Source: Niveispirillum sp. (GTDB taxonomy: Bacteria > Pseudomonadota > Alphaproteobacteria > Azospirillales > Azospirillaceae). Taken from it: a DNA stretch of 48,269 nucleotides. Position numbers and translations under genes: made by a program. Numbering within the stretch: the first letter of the stretch is position 1; each line of letters begins with the position of its first letter. The stretch is from positions 1 through 48,269 of the forward strand of contig NZ_JAGOGJ010000044.1 of NCBI RefSeq assembly GCF_017996735.1, written 5' to 3'. The notes under the pieces are model-generated. The model ran no database searches and was not told the DNA's origin. It worked only from the letters and a program-made list of their open reading frames with translations. Shown here piece by piece: positions 24,274 to 31,683 of the stretch.

Positions 24274-24681
24274 ATGCTGACACGTGACCATATACCCGGG
24301 TTCGAGAAGCTGAATGTCCTGTTGGTCGAGGATAATGCCTTTGCCCAGCGGTTGGCGCGGCAGGTGCTGGTGCAACTGGGCGTGCAGAATATCCATATCG
24401 TGCCTGACGGGAAGGCCGCGATCGAGGCGCTGGAGGACAGCGAGCTTCGTTATGATCTGATCATTTCCGATTGGAACATGCCCAATGTCACGGGGCTGGA
24501 ACTGCTGCAGCATGTCCGCAAGACGTGGGAGAACATGCCCTTCCTGATGCTGACCGGTAATCAGACGGTGGATTTTGTGCAGGCGGCCCGTGCCAACAAG
24601 GTGGATGCCTATATCATCAAACCTTTCTCCCCCATGCAGTTGCGGCATAAGATCTGCGCCATCTTCAACATCAAGATTTGA
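24274..24681 (+). CDS. Single-domain response regulator 2
   Basis: 135 residues, a second CheY-like receiver: VEDNAF, phospho-Asp66 in IISDWNMPN, FLMLTGN and YIIKPFSP. It closely parallels regulator 1 (DNAF..RL, SDWNMP.(A/V)TGL.LL.HVR), so the pair probably arose by tandem duplication. It starts at the ATG at 24274, 13 bp after regulator 1; the longer open frame is a shadow of gene 1. Possible roles are phosphate sink, motility control or protein-binding output. Confidence 0.92.
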   Translation: MLTRDHIPGFEKLNVLLVEDNAFAQRLARQVLVQLGVQNIHIVPDGKAAIEALEDSELRYDLIISDWNMPNVTGLELLQHVRKTWENMPFLMLTGNQTVDFVQAARANKVDAYIIKPFSPMQLRHKICAIFNIKI

Positions 24682-24783
24682 TGTCCTGTTCTAATGGATA
24701 GCTGACAGGCGCCACCAATGGCCTACCTTATTCGGGCAGCCGCGGCCGGGATCAGGCCGGGCACAAAGCCGGGGAGGGGTCGA

Positions 24784-25581
24784 ATGAACGGGCGTAAAGG
24801 GTTGGTGGCGTGTGCGACGCTGGCTGTTCTGGCGGGAATGGCGGTGCCGGCGGGCGCACTGGAGATTGCGGGCCTGAACCAGCGCAACGAATTGCTGCTG
24901 TTCTCCGACACCGCACCGGGCAAGGTGAAGACCGTGCCGGTGACGGGTGTGAAGGGCAAGCTGCTGGGCGTGGATGTACGCCCGGCCAATGGCAAGCTTT
25001 ACGGGCTGGCCACCGATAACAGCCTCTATGCGATCGACCTGGAGACGGGAGCCGCCACCGCCGGCCCGAAACTGTCGGTGGCCCTGACCGCCATCGACCA
25101 TGTCGTGGTTGATTTCAACCCGCAGGCCGACCGTTTGCGCATCATGGGATCGGACGGGCAGAACCTGCGCGTCAATGTGGAAACGGGACAGGCCGCCGTC
25201 GACAAACCCCTGGCCTATCACCCCAATGACAAGGTGAATGCCGGCAAGAGGCCCGCCGTCTATGCCGGTGCCTATATCAACTCCTTCGCGGGCGCCACGC
25301 AGACGCAGCTTTTCGACGCCGACAGCGGCACGGGCGCCTGGCTGTCGCAGGACCCGCCCAATGACGGCGTATTGCGTACCATCGGTCCGCTGGGTGTGCC
25401 GGCCGGGACCATCGTGGAGGGGGTGGATATCTTCACCGACAGCCAGGACGAGTATCATGGCCGCGCCGTGGCCGGCGGAACCTTGTACAGCCTGGATGTC
25501 CAGCGCGGCACCATGAAGAAGATGGGCCGTATCGGTGATGGCGGTACCGTCATCGATATCGCCATCCTGGACAAGCGCTGA
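24784..25581 (+). CDS. Exported DUF4394 protein
   Basis: 265 residues with a signal peptide (LVACATLAVLAGMAVPAGA, cut near residue 23). The mature part has the DUF4394 pattern of propeller-like repeats: VKGKLLGVDVRPANGKLYGLA, VVVDFNPQADRLRIMGSDGQNLRVN, and HPNDKVNAGKRPAVYAGAYINSF. The ATG at 24784 has GGGGAGGGG upstream. The family is periplasmic or secreted and of unknown function. It is followed after 20 bp by a cupredoxin gene, probably in one transcript. Confidence 0.85.
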   Translation: MNGRKGLVACATLAVLAGMAVPAGALEIAGLNQRNELLLFSDTAPGKVKTVPVTGVKGKLLGVDVRPANGKLYGLATDNSLYAIDLETGAATAGPKLSVALTAIDHVVVDFNPQADRLRIMGSDGQNLRVNVETGQAAVDKPLAYHPNDKVNAGKRPAVYAGAYINSFAGATQTQLFDADSGTGAWLSQDPPNDGVLRTIGPLGVPAGTIVEGVDIFTDSQDEYHGRAVAGGTLYSLDVQRGTMKKMGRIGDGGTVIDIAILDKR

Positions 25582-25601
25582 ACCGGTTGTTGGGGGAAGG
25601 C

Positions 25602-25943
25602 ATGCCGCGTCAGGGTGTTGCAGCGCTACGGGTGTTTTTGCCCCTGGCTGTGCTGGGCGTATTGGCCGGTTCCGGGGGCGCGCAGGCGCCGAAGACCATC
25701 GCCCAGCGCGATATCTCTTTCGTCCCCCGGACCGTCTCCATCAAGGTGGGTGAACAGGTCGTTTTTCGGAATGACGACCCGTTCGGCCACAATGTCTATT
25801 CTCCGGCGCAGGAGAATATTTTTGATATCGGGCTGCAGGAACCGGGGACGGAGACGCCAGTCACCTTCTCCGTCCCCGGCGAATTCACCATTCAATGCCG
25901 CATCCATCCCAAGATGCGGGCCAAGGTGACGGTGACACCCTGA
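25602..25943 (+). CDS. Small periplasmic cupredoxin (plastocyanin/azurin type)
   Basis: 113 residues with a signal peptide ending near GSGGAQA. The type 1 copper ligands are all visible: His in DPFGHNVYS, then Cys, His and Met in IQCRIHPKM. Such proteins carry single electrons in the periplasm. The ATG at 25602 has GGGGGAAGG just upstream and is preferred over a TTG at 25587. It follows the DUF4394 gene closely. The partner oxidase or reductase is not in the window. Confidence 0.9.
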   Translation: MPRQGVAALRVFLPLAVLGVLAGSGGAQAPKTIAQRDISFVPRTVSIKVGEQVVFRNDDPFGHNVYSPAQENIFDIGLQEPGTETPVTFSVPGEFTIQCRIHPKMRAKVTVTP

Positions 25944-26819
25944 TCAGGCCTGGGCCACCTGCCGCCGGCGCAGCGGCAGGATGGTGATCACGATCCCGAC
26001 GAACAGCAGCGCCATGCCCAGAAGCCGCATCGGGCCGAACACCTCCCCGAAAGCAAAATGGGCCGCCACGGTACCGGTGACGGGCACCAGCAGGGAAAAG
26101 GGCGCTACCAGGCTGGCCTTGTATTCACGCAACAACATGCCCCAGATGCCGAAGGCCACCAGCGTGGACAGGCAGACGATGTAAAGCAGCGACAGGCCGG
26201 CAGTCCAGCCGAAGCCGGTCAGCGCCGCCCAGACCCTGTCCGGCCCTTCCACCAGCAAGGACAGGGCGAAGACCGGCAGCGGCGGCACGGTCGACAGCCA
26301 GACCATCAGCGGCAGGGTCGGGGTGGGTGGCAGCCGGCGCATCAGCACATTGCCCATGGCCCAACTGGCCGCCGCCAGCAGCGTCAGGATGAAACCGGTC
26401 CAGGTGACATCCAGACCGACGGTGCTGCCCGTCACGACCAGCCCCGCCGCCGCCACGCCAGCCCCTGCCAGTTGCTGTGCCTTAGGCCGTTCGCCCAGCA
26501 TGCCGGCTGCGAAAAGCATGGTCAGGAAGGCCTGACATTGCAGCACGATGGACGCCAGCCCCGGCGCCATGCCCTGGTCCATGCCCATGAACAGGAAGAT
26601 GTAATGGCCGGTGAACAGGAAGGTAGACACCAGCGCCAACTGCCGGAACCCGATCCCCGCCGGACGCGGGATCAGCAGGGCCGGAAGGCAGGCCAGCGTG
26701 AAGCGCAACGCCGTCAGCAGGATGGGTGGAAAGCCGGTCAGGGCCAGCTTGATCACCACAAAATTGGCGCCCCAGATCACGGCGACCAGAAAGGCGAGGG
26801 CGATATGGAGCGGGCGCAT
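25944..26819 (-). CDS. EamA/DMT-family permease
   Basis: 291 residues with about ten hydrophobic helices in two EamA halves. Marks of the family are LVAVIWGANFVVIKLALTGFPPILLTALRF in half one, and SLLVPVTGTVAAHFAFGEVF near the end of half two. DMT permeases export or exchange metabolites such as amino acids; the substrate cannot be read from sequence. I start at the ATG at 26819 (MRPLHIALAF), because the 25-residue upstream extension is not membrane-like. Its stop abuts the cupredoxin stop in convergent orientation. Confidence 0.88.
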   Translation of the reverse strand: MRPLHIALAFLVAVIWGANFVVIKLALTGFPPILLTALRFTLACLPALLIPRPAGIGFRQLALVSTFLFTGHYIFLFMGMDQGMAPGLASIVLQCQAFLTMLFAAGMLGERPKAQQLAGAGVAAAGLVVTGSTVGLDVTWTGFILTLLAAASWAMGNVLMRRLPPTPTLPLMVWLSTVPPLPVFALSLLVEGPDRVWAALTGFGWTAGLSLLYIVCLSTLVAFGIWGMLLREYKASLVAPFSLLVPVTGTVAAHFAFGEVFGPMRLLGMALLFVGIVITILPLRRRQVAQA

Positions 26820-26954
26820 GGTGCGGGCATCCGATAGGACGGTGTCGGGATCATGATCGGAACATGTCAGTATTGCTGACGCAAACCCCAACATGTGCCG
26901 GTGACAATCGACAACGCCTTGCCGTGCCTGATTTAGGCCCGTTTCTGGCTGTTT

Positions 26955-27203
26955 CTATTTCTTGCCAAGTTGGAATAGCCGGTCAATCTGGGCAAAGACA
27001 GGGGGCGCATCCCGCCCTAATGCTTCTAATATGGTTATGAATTCGAGCAAATCCACCCTTCTCTGGCCCGTTTCATAAGAAGATATAAACGACTGAGGTT
27101 TGCCCAGACGTTGCGCAAGCTCCTGTTGCGTTACCTCTGTTTCTTTACGGATTCCCTCCAGGCATTTACCGACCAATGCGTGGTCTCGCGGTGTAATCCA
27201 CAT
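26955..27203 (-). CDS. Small XRE-family helix-turn-helix regulator
   Basis: 82 residues. The Cro/C1-type HTH is RKETEVTQQELAQRLGKPQSFISSYETGQRRVDLLEFITILEALG (~28-72). There is no further domain. The ATG at 27203 has an ideal ribosome site, GGAGG 5 nt upstream; the longer frame to 27404 is not coding. It is divergent from the chemoreceptor gene across a 170-bp AT-rich spacer with tandem repeats, and its own base composition is lower in GC than the surroundings. It may autoregulate and control the chemoreceptor; horizontal origin is possible. Confidence 0.88.
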   Translation of the reverse strand: MWITPRDHALVGKCLEGIRKETEVTQQELAQRLGKPQSFISSYETGQRRVDLLEFITILEALGRDAPPVFAQIDRLFQLGKK

Positions 27204-27243
27204 GCCTGCCTCCGATCTCGCACAAGTTGAATGCTGATAGATC

Positions 27244-27275
27244 GAAAAATCCGATATTGAAAAATCCGATATCGG
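27244..27275. promoter_or_regulatory. Tandem 14-bp repeats with palindrome, likely regulator sites
   Basis: GAAAAATCCGATAT occurs at 27244-27257 and 27259-27272, a 15-bp period, and the second copy runs into the perfect palindrome CCGATATCGG (27266-27275). It lies in the divergent XRE/chemoreceptor spacer, 40 bp from the XRE start. These are probable binding sites for the XRE protein. Confidence 0.5.
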
Positions 27276-27373
27276 CCGGCACGATGCCCCTTCTCTGTGT
27301 CCTTTCTGGAAAAACTGGAATCCAGGGATGCAAAGAATCGGAAAAACTGGAAAAATATCGACGGGGTGACCAA

Positions 27374-29059
27374 ATGAAAGCCGAGAAAATTTCAATAAGT
27401 ACACGAATATTATCGATTATATCGATAATGATTTTCCTATCGGGTCTGATACTCGTAATAGGACAAAGAAATATGCAGCATATTGATAAAGAATATTCAT
27501 CTCTCATTGAAAAAGAAGTCTCTGTTATGGTCCGATTGGCGCGTACCAATCGGAATATAATTGCTATTGGCAAACAAACATACAAGGCTGTGACATTGAG
27601 TGGTCAGCCTGAGGGGGCGGAGGCCGCCCGGCAAGCCCTGCAGGATTTCGATCAGGCGCGGTCGGATTATGCCGACATGCGGGGCACGCTGCCGCGCTGG
27701 GCCGGTGATATCCAGGCGCTGGAGCGGCAACTGACCGGGTTGAAAGCAGAATTCGAGCGTGTCGCGGGGCTGGCTGCCGCCGGCAAGGCGGCAGAGGCGC
27801 AAAAGCTGACCCTGACCTCCTTCGACCCGCAGATCGACACGCTGCGCGATGGCAATATCGAACTGACCAATACCATCCGCAAGGCCATTGATGATGGTTC
27901 CAAGGCCGCATCCGACAATGTCGCTGTGGCGACAACCAGCATGCTGGTCGTGGGTGGAATCGGGGCGGTGCTGTCGCTGGCCCTTTCGCTTTACGTCGCC
28001 ATCATCACCATCACGCGCCCGCTGTCATCGGTGACGGCGGCCATGGACAGGGTGGCACAGGACGAGTTGTCCATCCAGGTGCCGGGGCAGGATCGCGGGG
28101 ACGAGATCGGCCGTCTTGCCAAGGGCCTGGAACAATTCCGCCGCAACGCGTTGGAGGCCCGTGACCTTCGTATCAAGATGGAGGAGGCGGAGAAACAGGC
28201 GGCAGAGGATCGCCGCCGGGCCCTGCACACCATGGCCGACCAGTTCGAAGGCAGTGTGTCCGCAGTCGTGGCCCAGGTGGCGTCCGCCGCGACCCAGCTT
28301 CAGAGCAATGCGCGCGACCTGTCCGGCATGGCGGAAGTGACCCGCAACCAGACGGGCATGGTGGCCGCTTCTACCGGCCAGACCAGCGCCAACGTCCAGA
28401 CCGTCGCCGCCTCGGCCGAGGAGATGACGGGGTCCATCGGGGAAATCACGCGTCAGGTCGGGGCGGCGGCCGACATTTCCCGCAATGCCACGGAACGGGC
28501 GGAGGAGACGAACCGCACCATCCAGGCGCTGGCGGCGGAAGCCAACGCCATCGGGGCCGTGGTGCAGTTGATCGCAGACATCGCCAGCCAGACCAATCTC
28601 CTGGCGCTGAACGCCACGATCGAGGCGGCGCGGGCGGGGGAGGCCGGCAAGGGCTTCGCCGTCGTTGCGTCGGAAGTGAAGAGCCTGGCCACCCAGACGG
28701 CCAAGGCCACGGAGGACATTGCCACCCGTATCGCCGCCGTGCAGCAGGCCACCAGCACCGCCGTGACGGCCACGGTGGAGGTGACCCGCACCATCGGGGA
28801 GATCGCCGAAATCGCCACCGCCATCGCGGCGGCCGTGGAGGAACAGGATGCCGCCACGCGGGAGATCGCCCGCAATGTGCAGCAAGCGGCCGTGGGCACG
28901 CAAGAGATTGCCAACAATATCGGCGTGGTGGATGAAACCGCGCAGAATACCGGGCACGCGGCCAACCAGCTTCTGGGTGCGGCCGGCAACCTGTCGAGCG
29001 AGGCGGACCGTCTGCGCGGGGAGGTCGACCGCTTCCTGGCGGAAGTGCGCGCGGCCTGA
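27374..29059 (+). CDS. Methyl-accepting chemotaxis protein
   Basis: 561 residues from the ATG at 27374. It has a membrane helix (~11-30), a helical periplasmic sensor (~31-185), a second helix (~187-213), a HAMP domain, and a signalling hairpin with the invariant tip IADIASQTNLLALNATIEAARAGEAGKGFAVVASEVKSLA. It ends in RAA, with no CheR-binding pentapeptide. It senses a ligand and signals through CheA/CheW. The first ~76 codons are AT-rich with rare ATA, TTA, AGA and CTA codons, while the rest is GC-rich, suggesting a recombined sensor end. No che genes are near. Confidence 0.93.
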   Translation: MKAEKISISTRILSIISIMIFLSGLILVIGQRNMQHIDKEYSSLIEKEVSVMVRLARTNRNIIAIGKQTYKAVTLSGQPEGAEAARQALQDFDQARSDYADMRGTLPRWAGDIQALERQLTGLKAEFERVAGLAAAGKAAEAQKLTLTSFDPQIDTLRDGNIELTNTIRKAIDDGSKAASDNVAVATTSMLVVGGIGAVLSLALSLYVAIITITRPLSSVTAAMDRVAQDELSIQVPGQDRGDEIGRLAKGLEQFRRNALEARDLRIKMEEAEKQAAEDRRRALHTMADQFEGSVSAVVAQVASAATQLQSNARDLSGMAEVTRNQTGMVAASTGQTSANVQTVAASAEEMTGSIGEITRQVGAAADISRNATERAEETNRTIQALAAEANAIGAVVQLIADIASQTNLLALNATIEAARAGEAGKGFAVVASEVKSLATQTAKATEDIATRIAAVQQATSTAVTATVEVTRTIGEIAEIATAIAAAVEEQDAATREIARNVQQAAVGTQEIANNIGVVDETAQNTGHAANQLLGAAGNLSSEADRLRGEVDRFLAEVRAA

Positions 29060-29070
29060 ACAGGCTGGGG

Positions 29071-29096
29071 CGGCGGCAATGTGGGGGTTGCCGCCG
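29071..29096 (+). terminator. Hairpin after the chemoreceptor gene
   Basis: CGGCGGCAA and TTGCCGCCG form a perfect 9-bp stem with an 8-nt loop, 11 bp after the stop. Only a short T pair follows, so termination may be partial. Confidence 0.45.
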
Positions 29097-29112
29097 ACCT
29101 TGCCACCGGGCA

Positions 29113-29159
29113 CTCTCCTTCCCGACAGGCGGGGCATGCCCCGCCATAACGGGAGAGAG
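29113..29159 (+). promoter_or_regulatory. Leader hairpin covering the aldehyde dehydrogenase ribosome site
   Basis: A perfect 18-bp palindrome GGCGGGGCATGCCCCGCC (29128-29145) is flanked by CCCG/CGGG and CTCTC/GAGAG, extending the stem. The right arm includes GGGAGAGAG, the Shine-Dalgarno of the gene starting at 29167, so the fold would hide the ribosome site. Confidence 0.5.
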
Positions 29160-29166
29160 ACCGAGA

Positions 29167-30663
29167 ATGGACGCCATCGCCGCCACGAACTGGCAGGAAC
29201 GCGCCGCCGGGCTGCAATTCCGCACCCAGGCCTTCATCGACGGCGCCTATGTGCCCGCCGCCAGCGGCAAGACATTTGCCAATATCAGCCCACGCGACGG
29301 CGAGGTGCTGACCCATGTCGCCGAATGCGACGCGGAGGATGTCAACCGCGCCGTGGCCGCCGCCCGCCGCAGTTTCGAATCCGGCATCTGGCGCGACCAG
29401 CATCCGCGTGCCCGCAAGGCCGTGCTGCTGAAGCTGGCGCGGTTGATGGAAGAACATGCGGACGAACTGGCGCTGCTGGAAACGCTGGACATGGGCAAGC
29501 CCATCCGCGACAGCCGATCCATCGACATCCCGCTGTCGGTGCGCTGCGTCCAGTATTACGCGGAGGCCATCGACAAGCTGTATGATCAGGTCGGTCCCAG
29601 CGGGCCGGACGCCATGTCGCTGATCCTGCGCGAACCGCTGGGCGTGATCGGGATTGTCGTGCCCTGGAACTTCCCGCTGATGATGGCGGTGTGGAAGGTG
29701 GCGCCGGCCCTGGCCACGGGCAATTCCGTGGTGTTGAAACCGGCCGAGCAATCACCCCTGACCGCCATCCGGCTGGGCGAACTGGCGGTGGAGGCGGGGG
29801 TGCCACCGGGCGTACTGAATGTCGTGCCCGGTTTTGGGGAAACGGCGGGACAGGCCATCGGCCGCCACATGGATGTGGACATGCTGGCCTTCACCGGGTC
29901 CACCGAGGTCGGCAAGTTCTTCATGCGCTATTCAGGGGAAAGCAACCTGAAGCGCGTGTCGCTGGAATGCGGTGGCAAGACGCCGCATATCATCATGCCC
30001 GACGCGGCCGACCTGGATAAGGCTGCCGCCAACGCCGCGGGCGGCATCTTCTTCAACCAGGGCGAAGTCTGTAATGCCGGGTCCCGCCTGCTGGTGCATG
30101 AGAGCATCAAGGACGAGTTCCTGGAACGGGTCATCCATCATTCACGGCGCTGGACCCCCGGCGACCCGCTGGACCCCACCACCAACATGGGCGCCATGGT
30201 CGATGCCAGACAGCATGAACGTGTCCTGTCCTATATCGCCAAGGGCAAGGCGGAGGGGGCGGCTCTGCGCCTGGGTGGGGCCGCCGCGCGCACCGACACC
30301 GGCGGCTATTACATCGAACCGACCCTGTTCGATGGGGTCGACAGTTCCATGACCATCGCGCGGGAGGAGATTTTCGGGCCCGTCCTGTCCACCCTGACCT
30401 TCAGGACCACGGAGGAAGCGTTCAAGATCGCCAATGACACGATCTATGGTCTGGCATCCGCCATCTGGACCCGCGACATCTCCGTCGCCATGAAGGCGGC
30501 GCGAACCATCAAGGCGGGGTCGGTCTGGATCAATTGCTTTGATGCGGGCGATATCACCACGCCGTTCGGCGGGTTCAAGCAGTCCGGCTTCGGCCGCGAC
30601 AAGAGCCTGCATGCGCTTGAAAAATACACGGACTTGAAAAGTGTCTGGATCGACCTCTCATAA
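29167..30663 (+). CDS. NAD(P)+-dependent aldehyde dehydrogenase, PuuC-like
   Basis: 498 residues. Catalytic Cys302 in GEVCNAGSR, Glu267 in LECGGK, Asn168 in VPWNFP, and the nucleotide-binding FTGSTEVGK (242-250). The closest type by eye is PuuC, gamma-glutamyl-gamma-aminobutyraldehyde dehydrogenase, from KPAEQSPLTAIRLGELA and the C-terminal TTPFGGFKQSGFGRDKSLHALEKYTDLKSVWIDL. It may act with the PuuA-like enzyme at 19958-21328, though the two are unlinked in transcription. Other aldehyde substrates cannot be excluded. Confidence 0.88.
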   Translation: MDAIAATNWQERAAGLQFRTQAFIDGAYVPAASGKTFANISPRDGEVLTHVAECDAEDVNRAVAAARRSFESGIWRDQHPRARKAVLLKLARLMEEHADELALLETLDMGKPIRDSRSIDIPLSVRCVQYYAEAIDKLYDQVGPSGPDAMSLILREPLGVIGIVVPWNFPLMMAVWKVAPALATGNSVVLKPAEQSPLTAIRLGELAVEAGVPPGVLNVVPGFGETAGQAIGRHMDVDMLAFTGSTEVGKFFMRYSGESNLKRVSLECGGKTPHIIMPDAADLDKAAANAAGGIFFNQGEVCNAGSRLLVHESIKDEFLERVIHHSRRWTPGDPLDPTTNMGAMVDARQHERVLSYIAKGKAEGAALRLGGAAARTDTGGYYIEPTLFDGVDSSMTIAREEIFGPVLSTLTFRTTEEAFKIANDTIYGLASAIWTRDISVAMKAARTIKAGSVWINCFDAGDITTPFGGFKQSGFGRDKSLHALEKYTDLKSVWIDLS

Positions 30664-30723
30664 GTATGTGAAACCGACCCAATGATGGGTTGAACCGCAG
30701 CCCATTTCCCGCTAGGTCAGTAA

Positions 30724-31368
30724 ATGCAGAATACCAAATTCAGGAGTGCCGCCTTGCTCGTCAATCCGATCCGTCTTGAGGACGAAAAGCCGGAGTCCGA
30801 TGCCCAGGAGGAAAAGGGCAAGACGCCCCCCTCCATTGCGCAGAACCTGTTCAAGGCCCGCACCATCCTGCTGTTCGGCGAGATCAACCAGAAGGTCGCG
30901 CAGGCCGTGACGGCGCAGTTGCTGGGTCTTGCCGCCGAGAATGACGAGCCGATCAAGCTCATCATCAACTCGCCGGGCGGACATGTCGAATCCGGCGACA
31001 CGATCCATGACATGATCCGCTTCGTGAAGCCGCGCGTCATGGTGCTGGGGACCGGCTGGGTGGCCTCGGCCGGTGCGCATATCTTCCTGGGTGCCGCCAA
31101 GGAAGACCGGTTCTGTCTGCCCAACACCCGCTTCATGATCCACCAGCCCGCGGGCGGCGTCGGCGGTCCCGCCACCGACATTGCCATCGAGGCGAAGGAA
31201 ATCATCAAGATGCGCAAGCGCATCAATGAAGAGATCGCCTGGGAGACGGGCCAGCCCTATGAACGGGTTGCCATCGATACGGATCGTAATTTCTGGATGT
31301 CGGCGCACGAGGCCAAGGAATATGGCATCGTCAGCCACATCATCAATCACGCTGCGGCCTTCGCGTAA
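30724..31368 (+). CDS. ClpP-like serine protease subunit with altered triad
   Basis: 214 residues of the ClpP/crotonase fold: LINSPGGHVESGDTIHDMI, GWVASAGAHIFLGA with nucleophile Ser115, and RFMIHQPAGG with His140, exactly 25 residues later as in E. coli ClpP. The position of E. coli Asp171 aligns with Asn189 in DTDRNFWMSA, so the triad reads Ser-His-Asn. There is no ClpX or ClpA gene beside it. It therefore looks like a paralogue of the housekeeping ClpP. A TTG at 30754 with AGGAG upstream is a strong alternative start to the ATG at 30724. The N-terminal ~35 residues are charged and poorly conserved. Confidence 0.87.
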   Translation: MQNTKFRSAALLVNPIRLEDEKPESDAQEEKGKTPPSIAQNLFKARTILLFGEINQKVAQAVTAQLLGLAAENDEPIKLIINSPGGHVESGDTIHDMIRFVKPRVMVLGTGWVASAGAHIFLGAAKEDRFCLPNTRFMIHQPAGGVGGPATDIAIEAKEIIKMRKRINEEIAWETGQPYERVAIDTDRNFWMSAHEAKEYGIVSHIINHAAAFA

Positions 31369-31390
31369 TACCGGCGGGTGAGGTTTGTTT

Positions 31391-31622
31391 CCCTCACCCT
31401 CCCACCCGCTTGACAGCGGGCGCCTCCCCTTCTCCTGACTGACGGGAGAGGGGGCCCAGGGCCACGAAATCATGACCGATGGTCAAGCTTTCGTGCGCCT
31501 CAATCGCCGGCGGGCGCATCCGCGCCCTTGGCTACGCGGCAGGGGCCGCGCGGCGGCAGTCGCCGCCGTACCATCGGTCAAGAATTTTGACCGATGGTAT
31601 TAGCCAATGGGAGGGTTGAGGG
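31391..31622. repeat. Dispersed inverted repeat, long divergent copy B
   Basis: 232 bp that occupy most of the 315-bp gap between the convergent ClpP-like and antiporter genes. The left end CCCTCACCCTCCC matches the other copies; the right end GGGAGGGTTGAGGG has one extra T. The middle differs: a hairpin TACCATCGGTCAA/TTGACCGATGGTA (31569-31599), a related TGACCGATGGTCA at 31473-31485 inside CACGAAA/TTTCGTG, and GC-rich sequence between. It looks like a nested or composite element. Nothing coding is seen here. Confidence 0.65.
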
Positions 31623-31683
31623 AAAACACCAGCCCTCGCGGAGGCGGTTGGAAAACGACCGGCCCCGATCCCGGTCTTCCGTT

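Noticed and set aside
27244..27340. Short direct repeats near the XRE gene considered as a CRISPR remnant
   Set aside because: Only two 14-bp units with a 1-bp gap; there are no spacers of regular length and no cas genes. A second GGAAAAACTGGAA repeat nearby is equally short.
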